Positions 9,768-18,324 of a DNA stretch of 64,000 nt are shown here, in pieces (positions within the stretch are counted from its first letter, which is position 1; the number at the start of each line of letters is the position of its first letter). The translations under genes were made by a program, and so were the position numbers. Source of the DNA: Vibrio sp. qd031 (lineage in GTDB: Bacteria > Pseudomonadota > Gammaproteobacteria > Enterobacterales > Vibrionaceae); NCBI RefSeq assembly GCF_002100145.1, contig NZ_JXQD01000025.1, forward strand, positions 62,001 through 126,000. Direction: 5' to 3'. Under the pieces are notes generated by a model. That model had not been told where the DNA came from. It was given only the letters and a program-made list of their open reading frames with translations, and ran no database searches.

Positions 9768-11144
9768 ATGGCTAAAGCAAAGCGCGCGTATGTGTGCAAC
9801 GATTGTGGTGCGGATTTCCCCCGTTGGCAAGGGCAATGTAATGCGTGTGGTAGTTGGAACACCATCTCCGAAGTGCGCCTAGCGGCTTCACCTGCTGCAG
9901 CACGAAATGAACGGATTATGGGGTATGCAGGAAGCGGCGAGTCAGAGGTTCAGCTATTGGCCGATATTGATCTGCAGGAAGTCCCACGATTTGGCTCGAG
10001 TTTTACAGAGTTTGATCGTGTATTGGGGGGGGGGATTGTTCCAGGCGCAGCCATACTTATAGGTGGTAATCCAGGGGCGGGTAAGTCGACGCTGCTACTT
10101 CAAACTATGTGCCGACTATCGGCAAATATGCCTACCTTGTACGTCACCGGAGAAGAGTCACTGCAGCAAGTTGCGATGCGCGCTTCTCGTTTGGGCTTAC
10201 CCAAAGATAACTTGAAAATGCTGTCTGAAACCAATGTGGACCGAATTTGTCAGGTTGCAGAGAAAGAGCAACCCAAAATTATGGTAATCGACTCTATTCA
10301 GGTGATGCATGTGGGTGATGTGCAGTCGTCACCGGGTACGGTCGCACAAGTGAGGGAGTCGGCGACTGCGTTAACTCGTTATGCTAAACAAAATAACGTG
10401 GCTGTTTTTATCGTAGGGCACGTGACCAAAGATGGCTCACTTGCAGGGCCTAAAGTGCTAGAACACATTATTGACTGCTCCGTTCTTCTTGATGGCGGAG
10501 CCGACACACGATTTAGAACCATGCGAAGTCACAAAAATCGATTTGGCGCGGTTAACGAGCTAGGTGTTTTTGCAATGACCGGCGAAGGGTTAAAAGAGGT
10601 CAGCAACCCATCGGCCATCTTTCTGTCTCGTGGCGAAGAAGACACCTCAGGCAGTTCGGTTATGGTGGTCTGGGAAGGAACTCGACCTCTGCTGGTCGAA
10701 ATTCAAGCCCTAGTGGATTATTCACAGCTGGCCAACCCACGGCGAGTGTCCGTTGGTTTGGATCAAAACCGATTGTCCCTCCTACTAGCCGTGTTGCACA
10801 AGCATGGTGGACTTCAAATGGCGGATCAGGATGTATTTGTCAATGTGGTTGGCGGCGTCAAAGTGACTGAAACTAGCGCAGACTTGGCATTGATCTTGGC
10901 TCTGCTTTCAAGTTTTAAAGATCGTATATTGCCAAAGGATGTTGTGGTCTTTGGTGAAGTTGGACTTGCGGGTGAAATTCGACCAGTACCAAGTGGCCAA
11001 GAGCGCCTTATGGAAGCTAAAAAACATGGCTTCACTCGGGCCATCGTCCCGTCGAAAAACTTGCCCAAGGGGGGAATCGATGGCATGCAAGTTTTTGGTG
11101 TAAATAAACTTTCCGAAGCCATTTCTGCTTTCGATGATTTGTAA
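9768..11144 (+). CDS. radA: DNA repair / branch-migration protein RadA
   Basis: RadA is a RecA-like ATPase that helps process recombination intermediates. The product has an N-terminal C4 zinc finger (CNDCGADFPRWQGQCNACGSW), Walker A GGNPGAGKST, the family-specific KNRFG motif (SHKNRFGAVNE) and a C-terminal Lon-like domain (VNVVGGVKVTETSADLAL). From MAKAKRAYVC it is 458 residues, close to the 460 of E. coli. The frame opens at 9663, but the extra 35 residues have no family counterpart, so ATG 9768 is used; its ribosome site is a weak AGG about 8 bases upstream. Confidence 0.96.
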   Translation: MAKAKRAYVCNDCGADFPRWQGQCNACGSWNTISEVRLAASPAAARNERIMGYAGSGESEVQLLADIDLQEVPRFGSSFTEFDRVLGGGIVPGAAILIGGNPGAGKSTLLLQTMCRLSANMPTLYVTGEESLQQVAMRASRLGLPKDNLKMLSETNVDRICQVAEKEQPKIMVIDSIQVMHVGDVQSSPGTVAQVRESATALTRYAKQNNVAVFIVGHVTKDGSLAGPKVLEHIIDCSVLLDGGADTRFRTMRSHKNRFGAVNELGVFAMTGEGLKEVSNPSAIFLSRGEEDTSGSSVMVVWEGTRPLLVEIQALVDYSQLANPRRVSVGLDQNRLSLLLAVLHKHGGLQMADQDVFVNVVGGVKVTETSADLALILALLSSFKDRILPKDVVVFGEVGLAGEIRPVPSGQERLMEAKKHGFTRAIVPSKNLPKGGIDGMQVFGVNKLSEAISAFDDL

Positions 11145-11287
11145 TAAAACCAACGTTGTATCTGCTTTGGTTGTAATTGTAACAAAATTGTGAGCGGTAC
11201 GGCATATTACGGGTACGCTTAATGATTTGTGTTTCATTCGCCCTGTAGAATCTAACGAGCTGCCTAGGCTCGAAAAAGTGAAGGCGA

Positions 11288-12988
11288 ATGAGAGATAAAA
11301 AACAACACCGATGGTTCGATTCAACGTTGTGGGTGCTAGGCTTGGTCTTGGCGCTTGTCGTTGTGCCGCGCTTTTGCCTTGCCACTGGCCACGCTATTGA
11401 ACAAGACCTTACGTGGTTTCAATTCGATTATCCTATCGAAGACAGTAAAGGGTATGTCAGCCAAAATGTCGACTCGCGCAAACCAATCCTGATCGCACAG
11501 CCAAAGCTTACTGGTGGACATTACTTGTCGGTCCTCTCCTTTACCGTGCCAGCTTTAGATTGGTATGTAATTGATTTTTCTGGGTCTACTTTGATAGGAC
11601 AGTTTCATCATCAGATTTTAGACTCGGAAGGCAAGAATGTTGCGGTTTTCTCAGGCGGTATTTTAGACTCTACACCCAACCCTATGATGCTACGACATGG
11701 ACGCAGACTCATTCTTCAACCGGGTGATTATCAGCTTTTTACTCAACAACAATCTCAGTTTAACATTGCTACACCAACCCCATTTATCATGCTCGAAGTG
11801 GATTATTTAGCGGATATTAAAAGAGGGAATGCAATCACGCTGGTTGGCCTGGGTATTCTTGCCGGTCTCGGTATGTTGTATTTGATTCTGGGGCTATATC
11901 GACTGCGCAAAACCGACTTTGCGTATGCGGTGTTCATCTTAGGAAATCTATTATTTAATGCGTCCAGTCTTTTGGTGTTCTCTGACTTGTTTGGGGTGCA
12001 CTGGTTTACCGGGGCGAGCCTGCCCATTTGTATTTCAAATATGGCCTATGTGTATTTTGTGATGCGACTGCTTGGCATTCAATCTCACAACAAGCCACTC
12101 TTATATAAAAGCGGCTACGCGATTATTGGGCTCTATGTGATTGTATTGTTGGTGGGGCTGATCGCGCCTAATTGGCAGAACGAGATGAATCGAGTAGGAG
12201 TAGGCGTGTTCCTAGGGTTTGGCGTTATTTGTGGGATTTCGCAGTTCCGTAGTGGTGTCTCCATCGCGAAGTTTTATTTGCTCGCCAATCTTGGTTTTGT
12301 GCTGCTTGGCACTATTGCCATTTCCAATAACGGTTTGCAAGGTCAGCCAACCCTGTATATGAGTCACGTTGGTCTACTCGGAGTCACTATTGAAGTGGTG
12401 CTACTCTCTTTTGTCTTAGCGTACCAGATGCATTTGACTGGTCGTGAGAAAGCTTCTGCAGTCAAGGCAGCGCAGCAATCTCTGGCACTAGCACAAACAG
12501 ACGAGCTTACCCAGCTAGAAAATCGTAGAGCCATGGATACCGCATTGTGTGACGCTCTAGAGTCGGTTGGGTTTGCGTACTTAGATTTAGATGGTCTTAA
12601 GCAATGTAACGACTTAAAAGGGCACTCGTTTGGCGATCAGTTGTTGATCACGTTCTCGCGTGTGTTGACTCAAGAGCTTAAGGGAGAAGGCCGTTTGTTT
12701 CGCATTGGCGGTGATGAATTTGGTCTGCTGTTTGACGCTCAATCAACAGGAGTGATTAAGGCTGCCATTTACTCGACAGAGCAGAGGCTTAAAAAAGAGC
12801 TTTATCAACCGTTTGGGATAAGTTTTGGCATCGCTCTAAGAGAAGACTATTCGTCGGTTTATCGTATGGTAGAAGTGGCTGACCAAAAAATGTATAAGCA
12901 TAAAACCGCGCGTCGAGTCGCTCGCTCTCACGCCGCACATCCGCCTCCGGAAGAGAACACGCCTTCAAGCACTAACGCAGTTTCGTAG
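11288..12988 (+). CDS. 7TM-receptor-type diguanylate cyclase (GGDEF)
   Basis: A 566-residue protein with an N-terminal signal/membrane helix (about 15-32), a ~140-residue extracytoplasmic beta-rich region, seven predicted helices (about 180-385) as in the 7TMR-DISM family, and a C-terminal GGDEF domain. The domain begins after a short helix at LAQTDELTQLENRRAMD and carries the intact active-site motif FRIGGDEFGLLFD, so c-di-GMP synthesis is expected. The I-site position five residues before GGDEF reads KGEG instead of RxxD, so product inhibition is probably absent. There is no EAL domain. The periplasmic part would sense an unknown ligand. It is 143 bases after radA and probably has its own promoter. 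Confidence 0.88.
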   Translation: MRDKKQHRWFDSTLWVLGLVLALVVVPRFCLATGHAIEQDLTWFQFDYPIEDSKGYVSQNVDSRKPILIAQPKLTGGHYLSVLSFTVPALDWYVIDFSGSTLIGQFHHQILDSEGKNVAVFSGGILDSTPNPMMLRHGRRLILQPGDYQLFTQQQSQFNIATPTPFIMLEVDYLADIKRGNAITLVGLGILAGLGMLYLILGLYRLRKTDFAYAVFILGNLLFNASSLLVFSDLFGVHWFTGASLPICISNMAYVYFVMRLLGIQSHNKPLLYKSGYAIIGLYVIVLLVGLIAPNWQNEMNRVGVGVFLGFGVICGISQFRSGVSIAKFYLLANLGFVLLGTIAISNNGLQGQPTLYMSHVGLLGVTIEVVLLSFVLAYQMHLTGREKASAVKAAQQSLALAQTDELTQLENRRAMDTALCDALESVGFAYLDLDGLKQCNDLKGHSFGDQLLITFSRVLTQELKGEGRLFRIGGDEFGLLFDAQSTGVIKAAIYSTEQRLKKELYQPFGISFGIALREDYSSVYRMVEVADQKMYKHKTARRVARSHAAHPPPEENTPSSTNAVS

Positions 12989-13217
12989 CGTCAATCGCTG
13001 TAAAACTTCTTGCCGAGCTCACCAGCGATGGTTAGAGTGGCACTGAGCTAATTTTCATCTACTATTAACTTCTGACCTTTCCATAGACAACTATGGTCAA
13101 ACAAGGTGGGAGTTTAAGCTAGTTCGAGTTTGCAAATCGCTGTTAGCTCAGTCTTTATGCGGGTTTCGAATTATTTTTTTTCCTAGCGCGTTAAGGGGTA
13201 TCAGTCTTGACGGATTG

Positions 13218-13226
13218 TGGTATACT
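13218..13226 (+). promoter_or_regulatory. Extended -10 promoter candidate for the EF-G gene
   Basis: TGGTATACT (TGn plus TATACT) lies 38 bases before the EF-G start. The nearby TTGACG (13207-13212) is only 8 bases upstream and so is not a properly spaced -35. The rest of 12989-13263 holds no gene that I can see. Confidence 0.4.
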
Positions 13227-13263
13227 CTGCGCGCATTTTATATCCTATTAACAGAGTAAAACG

Positions 13264-15345
13264 ATGACTGATTTATCAAAATACAGAAACATTGGTATTT
13301 TCGCGCACGTTGATGCGGGTAAAACCACGACGACTGAGCGTATCCTAAAGCTTACCGGCCAAATCCACAAAACTGGTGAAGTACATGATGGTGAATCAAC
13401 TACTGACTTCATGGAACAGGAAGCTGAGCGCGGTATTACTATCCAATCAGCAGCAGTAAGCTGTTTTTGGAATGACCATCGTCTAAACGTTATCGATACT
13501 CCTGGACACGTTGACTTCACAGTTGAAGTATACCGTTCTCTAAAAGTTCTTGATGGCGGCATCGGCGTATTCTGTGGTTCTGGTGGTGTTGAGCCTCAAT
13601 CAGAAACTAACTGGCGTTACGCTAACGAATCAGAAGTATCTCGTCTGATCTTCGTTAACAAACTAGACCGTATGGGCGCTGACTTCTACAACGTAGTTGA
13701 TCAAGTGAAAAACGTACTAGGTGCTACGCCACTAGTAATGGTTCTACCAATCGGCCGCGAAGATGACTTCGTAGGTGTTGTAGACCTACTTTCTCGTAAA
13801 GCATACGTTTGGGATGACTCTGGTCTTCCTGAAAACTACGAAATTCAAGATGTTCCAGCGGACATGGTTGACGAAGTAGAGCAATACCGTGAAGAGCTAA
13901 TCGAAACTGCCGTTGAACAAGACGACGAACTAATGATGGCTTACATGGAAGGTGAAGAGCCTTCTATCGAAGACATCAAACGTTGTATCCGTACCGGTAC
14001 TCGTGACCTAGCATTCTTCCCAACTTACTGTGGTTCTGCGTTTAAAAACAAAGGCGTACAGTTAGTTCTTGATGCAGTAGTTGACTACCTACCAGCTCCA
14101 ACAGAAGTTGATCCTCAACCTCTAATGGACGAAGAAGGTAACGAAACTGGCGAACACGCTATCGTTTCTGCTGACGAAACATTTAAAGCGCTTGCATTCA
14201 AAATTATGGATGACCGCTTCGGTGCACTAACTTTCGTTCGTATTTACTCTGGTAAATTGAACAAAGGTGACACCATCCTGAACTCATTCACAGGTAAAAC
14301 TGAGCGTGTTGGCCGTATGGTTGAGATGCAAGCCGATGACCGTAAAGAACTGACTAGCGCACAAGCTGGTGACATCATTGCGATCGTTGGTATGAAGAAT
14401 GTTCAGACTGGTCACACTCTATGTGATCCTAAAGACCAAGTAACTCTAGAGCCAATGGTATTCCCAACTCCAGTAATCTCGATTGCTGTAGCGCCAAAAG
14501 ACAAAGGCGGTTCTGAGAAAATGGGTGTTGCGATTGGTAAAATGGTTGCAGAAGATCCATCTTTCCAAGTTGAGTCTGACGACGAAACTGGCGAAACCAT
14601 CCTTAAAGGTATGGGTGAGCTTCACCTAGACATTAAAGTTGACATCCTTAAGCGTACTTACGGTGTTGACCTAACTGTTGGTGCTCCTCAAGTTGCTTAC
14701 CGTGAAACTATCACGCAAGCCGTTGAAGATAGCTACACGCACAAGAAGCAGTCTGGTGGTTCTGGTCAGTTTGGTAAGATCGATTACCGCATCAAGCCAG
14801 GTGAACCAGGTTCAGGTTTCGTATTCTCATCAACCGTTGTTGGTGGTAACGTACCTAAAGAATTCTGGCCTGCAGTAGAAAAAGGCTTCAAATCAATGAT
14901 GGAAGAGGGTGTTCTTGCAGGATTCCCAGTTCTTGACGTTGAAATTGAACTGTTCGACGGTGGCTTCCACGCAGTCGATTCATCTGCAATCGCATTTGAA
15001 ATCGCAGCGAAAGGCGCATTCCGTCAGTCTATCCCTAAAGCGGGTGCACAGCTTCTTGAGCCTATCATGAAAGTTGACGTGTTCACTCCAGACGATCACG
15101 TTGGTGATGTTATCGGTGACCTTAACCGTCGTCGTGGCATGATCAAAGATCAGCAAGCGGGTGTTACTGGTGTTCGTATTAAAGCTGACGTACCTCTTTC
15201 AGAGATGTTCGGCTACATTGGTCACCTACGTACAATCACTTCTGGTCGTGGTCAGTTCTCTATGGAGTTCAGCCACTACGCAGCATGTCCACAAAACGTT
15301 GCTGAAGAAGTTATTGCTAAAGTTAAAGAAGAGAAAGCTAAGTAA
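13264..15345 (+). CDS. fusA: Elongation factor G, second-copy type
   Basis: EF-G is the GTPase that drives ribosomal translocation. GTPase motifs are intact: G1 [10 protein letters not shown]2 region [10 protein letters not shown]3 DTPGHVDF, G4 NKLD, with EF-G domains II-V following to 693 residues (E. coli FusA 704). The gene stands alone rather than in the rpsL-rpsG-fusA-tuf operon, so it is probably the second EF-G gene found in Vibrio (fusA2; VC2342 from memory). The codons are strongly biased to the highly expressed set (many CGT, GGT, CTA, AAC), unlike its neighbours, so it is likely well expressed. A strong terminator follows. Confidence 0.93.
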   Translation: MTDLSKYRNIGIFAHVDAGKTTTTERILKLTGQIHKTGEVHDGESTTDFMEQEAERGITIQSAAVSCFWNDHRLNVIDTPGHVDFTVEVYRSLKVLDGGIGVFCGSGGVEPQSETNWRYANESEVSRLIFVNKLDRMGADFYNVVDQVKNVLGATPLVMVLPIGREDDFVGVVDLLSRKAYVWDDSGLPENYEIQDVPADMVDEVEQYREELIETAVEQDDELMMAYMEGEEPSIEDIKRCIRTGTRDLAFFPTYCGSAFKNKGVQLVLDAVVDYLPAPTEVDPQPLMDEEGNETGEHAIVSADETFKALAFKIMDDRFGALTFVRIYSGKLNKGDTILNSFTGKTERVGRMVEMQADDRKELTSAQAGDIIAIVGMKNVQTGHTLCDPKDQVTLEPMVFPTPVISIAVAPKDKGGSEKMGVAIGKMVAEDPSFQVESDDETGETILKGMGELHLDIKVDILKRTYGVDLTVGAPQVAYRETITQAVEDSYTHKKQSGGSGQFGKIDYRIKPGEPGSGFVFSSTVVGGNVPKEFWPAVEKGFKSMMEEGVLAGFPVLDVEIELFDGGFHAVDSSAIAFEIAAKGAFRQSIPKAGAQLLEPIMKVDVFTPDDHVGDVIGDLNRRRGMIKDQQAGVTGVRIKADVPLSEMFGYIGHLRTITSGRGQFSMEFSHYAACPQNVAEEVIAKVKEEKAK

Positions 15346-15371
15346 TTTAGCGGTCACTTCCTGACTTAGAG

Positions 15372-15401
15372 AGCCCAGCCATTTGGCTGGGCTTTTTTTT
15401 T
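15372..15401 (+). terminator. Rho-independent terminator after EF-G
   Basis: AGCCCAGCC (15372-15380), loop ATTT, GGCTGGGCT (15385-15393), followed by eight or more T. A canonical strong terminator. Confidence 0.95.
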
Positions 15402-15504
15402 GGCTAAATTTTTTCTAAACTTTCTCATTAGTTAGAAAGTATGGGGTACGGTTATTAGGTAAGCTAAGGCGTTTCTAAATTATGGATGATGTAAGGATTT
15501 AGGT

Positions 15505-17661
15505 ATGCATAGCCGGAGCTTGGCGTTCAAAGGGGTTGTAGCCACCGGGTTAGTAATTTTGCTCGCAAGTTGTGGTGGCGATGACACTGCAGCTTCTGGC
15601 GGCTTGCTACCAGAAAAGGGCGAGTCCACAGTCAACAGTACCAGTATCGATCTAGTCATTTCAGATGATAGGCTTGAGCCAATTATCAAGCTTGAGCCCA
15701 TAGTGGCTATTAGTGAACTACCTTCGCACGTTAACGCACTTTTTAAAGTGGTCGATGACGATTTGAATCCAGTCACCGGCTTGGCTGAAAAGCACACTGA
15801 CCTTTGGAAAGATCACTTTAGCATCTCTTACGAAGATGACTCTCCAATGGATGTTGAGTCTTACACTACGATTCAACCTGCTACCAATTTGCAATTACCG
15901 ACTACTATCGCTATCGATATTTCATCCAGTGTCAGCAATGATGACTTTATTGCATCGGTCACAGGGGTAAGAGATGCGCTTATAGACACCTCTGGTGCTG
16001 AGCCTACAAGTCGCCTTTTAGATGAGCAGGCTGTATCCATAATTGTATTTGACTCGACCGTGACTCATTACCCCGCAACAGGGATTACTCGCGATCCAGT
16101 GCAGATAAAGGCAATATTTGATGAGCTACTAGAAAGTGACTATCGAAACCTTAGAGATTCTAATAACAGTACCGCACTTTACAAAGCTGCCAAAGAGGGA
16201 CTTTCGACCACGCTAAATCTGTTTTCACCGACAGATACGCCTTTAGGAACGTTAATCGTTATATCTGACGGTAACGCAAACTCAAATTTAGTTACTCTCG
16301 ATGAAGTGATTAGTGATAGAGATTCTACAAAACAACGCGTGTTTACATTGTCTAGTCAAACCGAACGTTTAGAGTGGTTTGATATTGCGAGCGCCCCAGA
16401 AAATGAAATAGAAGTAGCAAACCTCTCTGAAGTCAGCGAGGTTGTAAGTGATATTATCTCCGGTCTATCTACCTCATTAGACGGCTATTATGTACTAAAA
16501 CACTCCACTGCATCACAATCCGGAAGCCAAAAGTTAATTTTGGAATATGAAGATAGCATTGGTAACCTGTATCAAATGGATTACGAATACGATACAGGAT
16601 CGTTCACAGGCTCGGTAATCTTGCTCTCAATGGATGTGGAAAAACAGACGTTGAAAGAAGCAGGGTTTGACCCATTCGCATTAACCGCGACAGCCTATCC
16701 ATACTTTAATGTTTTAGACCCTGATCTGCAGCTAGATTGGTATTTAGATGGTATTGAAATTGATAGCTCAGTAAATGAGGTTGATATTGATATCAATACT
16801 CACGGGGTTTATAAACTGCAAGTGGTTAGCGATCGAGAAACGGACACCACGCTCGATGATGTTCAAGCTACTTCTTGGTTTTCGGTGGCTCCTTATGAAA
16901 TTAGTTCTATCAATTACTTTGGCCTTTGGGATTTGAAGTTAGAGACTGCCGAGCAATCTATTAGTCACGTTTGGAGTGCAAAACCTTACCTCGCTGATGG
17001 TCAACAAAAGCTTGATGACGATGATCAACCAATCACTTGTGACTTTGATCCATCAACTCAAGCATTTACGTTATGTGAGTGCTCCTTTACTGGAAGTGAA
17101 CGTAATGTATTGATGTTTATGAGTGATGATATTCAGTCTTGTGTTGTTGAAGCGGTAGATAGTACGAATGGTGACTTACTTGGTGCAACTTACGCTGAGG
17201 TGAAACCTTTTGTCATGGAATATACATTGACCGCTTACTATATTCGCTCGTCACTAGACCAAGCGATTAGTTTTGAGGTGGGTTCTAGTGATCCCCACCA
17301 ACTGTCTGAACAGTGGCAAGTAGTATCCGCAGAAGGGTCATGGCACGAAAAAATGGGCAGTTATGTCCTAAAATCTCAGTCAATTGGTCATGGCCAGCAG
17401 AGCACAATTAAGTTTATGGCGAGTTTTTCTACGATAGGATTTGATTTTTTAACTCGTTCAGAAGAAGGTTATGACTTCCTAGAGCTTTACATTGATGGTG
17501 AGCGAGTATTTTGGTACTCGGGGATTATGAGTGAATGGCGCTCAACTGACCAAATTGTGGTGCCATTTGGCTTGCATAGTGTTGAAATTAAATACAAAAA
17601 AGACGCAACCAAATCACATTCATCTGATGCTGTCTACATTGATAACATCGTCTATCTGTAG
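15505..17661 (+). CDS. VWA-domain lipoprotein with C-terminal beta-sandwich domain
   Basis: A 718-residue exported lipoprotein. The signal peptide ends in the lipobox LLASC (Cys 23), followed by Gly-Gly-Asp. A von Willebrand factor A domain spans about residues 130-330: the MIDAS motif DISSS follows TTIAI, and LGTLIVISDGN marks its later strand. The middle has Cys-containing segments without a family I recognise. The last ~125 residues (EEGYDFLELYIDGERVFWYSG ... IKYKKDATKS...DAVYIDNI) follow a pattern seen in secreted bacterial jelly-roll domains, which are often adhesive or carbohydrate-linked. The downstream barrel gene begins 31 bases after the stop. A surface adhesion or matrix-contact role is inference. 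It lies in a two-gene unit not seen, from memory, between the equivalent V. cholerae genes. Confidence 0.75.
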   Translation: MHSRSLAFKGVVATGLVILLASCGGDDTAASGGLLPEKGESTVNSTSIDLVISDDRLEPIIKLEPIVAISELPSHVNALFKVVDDDLNPVTGLAEKHTDLWKDHFSISYEDDSPMDVESYTTIQPATNLQLPTTIAIDISSSVSNDDFIASVTGVRDALIDTSGAEPTSRLLDEQAVSIIVFDSTVTHYPATGITRDPVQIKAIFDELLESDYRNLRDSNNSTALYKAAKEGLSTTLNLFSPTDTPLGTLIVISDGNANSNLVTLDEVISDRDSTKQRVFTLSSQTERLEWFDIASAPENEIEVANLSEVSEVVSDIISGLSTSLDGYYVLKHSTASQSGSQKLILEYEDSIGNLYQMDYEYDTGSFTGSVILLSMDVEKQTLKEAGFDPFALTATAYPYFNVLDPDLQLDWYLDGIEIDSSVNEVDIDINTHGVYKLQVVSDRETDTTLDDVQATSWFSVAPYEISSINYFGLWDLKLETAEQSISHVWSAKPYLADGQQKLDDDDQPITCDFDPSTQAFTLCECSFTGSERNVLMFMSDDIQSCVVEAVDSTNGDLLGATYAEVKPFVMEYTLTAYYIRSSLDQAISFEVGSSDPHQLSEQWQVVSAEGSWHEKMGSYVLKSQSIGHGQQSTIKFMASFSTIGFDFLTRSEEGYDFLELYIDGERVFWYSGIMSEWRSTDQIVVPFGLHSVEIKYKKDATKSHSSDAVYIDNIVYL

Positions 17662-17692
17662 AGAATGGATATGTACATTAAAGGATTGATAA

Positions 17693-18235
17693 ATGAACAA
17701 ATCGTATAAATTGCTCGCTCTTTGCCTTGTAGCACTGTTTACTCATTGTGCTCAAGCAAGCGTCGATGACACTCAAGGCTGGAATTTAGGTGTTGGTGCT
17801 GCTATGTCGTATCATCAATACGGATCTGACATTGATGATACGCTTTATAACGCCCATGTGAGTGCTGGGTATAGATTCAACTCTTACTTAGGCATTGAGG
17901 CACGTATTGGTAAAGGTTTCACCGACATTGAGCTGCCCGCTTACGAGAGGATAGTTGAGCAGGGGCTGTTTTATTCTGGGTATTTGAAAGCGATGTATCC
18001 ATTATCTTCGGGTTTCACTCCTTACCTCTTGGTCGGTGCGCAAAATAGCGAAATAGAGATCGATCCTGTTTCGACTTCTGATACTAGTTTGAGCTACGGA
18101 GTAGGTCTGAGTTATCGATTACAAGCAAAAACCGTTGCAGTAGATCTAGGGTTGGAGGCGTTGAATGCATTTCAACATGGTGACTTGGACTACGATGTGT
18201 GGGATTTTGGTGTGAAGATTGGCTATCAATTTTAA
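17693..18235 (+). CDS. Small outer-membrane beta-barrel protein
   Basis: A 180-residue protein with a signal peptide (cleavage expected after CAQA, about residue 23). The rest alternates in strands rich in Tyr, Gly and aromatics and ends in Phe (GVKIGYQF), the usual outer-membrane insertion signal. Layout fits an eight-stranded OmpA/Opa-type barrel: GVGAAMSYHQYG, VSAGYRFNSYLGIEARIGKGF, YLLVGAQN, YGVGLSYRL and so on. It has an AAGGA ribosome site and lies 31 bases after the VWA lipoprotein gene, so the two should be co-transcribed and may form a surface unit. The exact function is unknown. Confidence 0.75.
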   Translation: MNKSYKLLALCLVALFTHCAQASVDDTQGWNLGVGAAMSYHQYGSDIDDTLYNAHVSAGYRFNSYLGIEARIGKGFTDIELPAYERIVEQGLFYSGYLKAMYPLSSGFTPYLLVGAQNSEIEIDPVSTSDTSLSYGVGLSYRLQAKTVAVDLGLEALNAFQHGDLDYDVWDFGVKIGYQF

Positions 18236-18272
18236 TATAGGAGTTAGGTAGCATCAGTTTTTGCTGCTAATA

Positions 18273-18298
18273 ACAAAGGGAGGCTAGCCTCCCTTTGT
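18273..18298. terminator. Bidirectional terminator, perfect 26-bp palindrome
   Basis: ACAAAGGGAGGCT/AGCCTCCCTTTGT is perfectly self-complementary with only the centre as loop. It lies between the convergent barrel gene and acyl-CoA ligase gene. T-tracts are short, so efficiency may be moderate. Confidence 0.7.
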
Positions 18299-18324
18299 AT
18301 TATCTATCAAATGGAAAAATCAGT

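Noticed and set aside
13207..13226. TTGACG plus TATACT as a standard promoter of the EF-G gene
   Set aside because: The spacing is only 8 bases, so TTGACG cannot be the -35; only the extended -10 is kept.
18273..18298. 26-bp palindrome as a regulator-binding site
   Set aside because: It lies between convergent genes where a terminator is expected, and far from any promoter.
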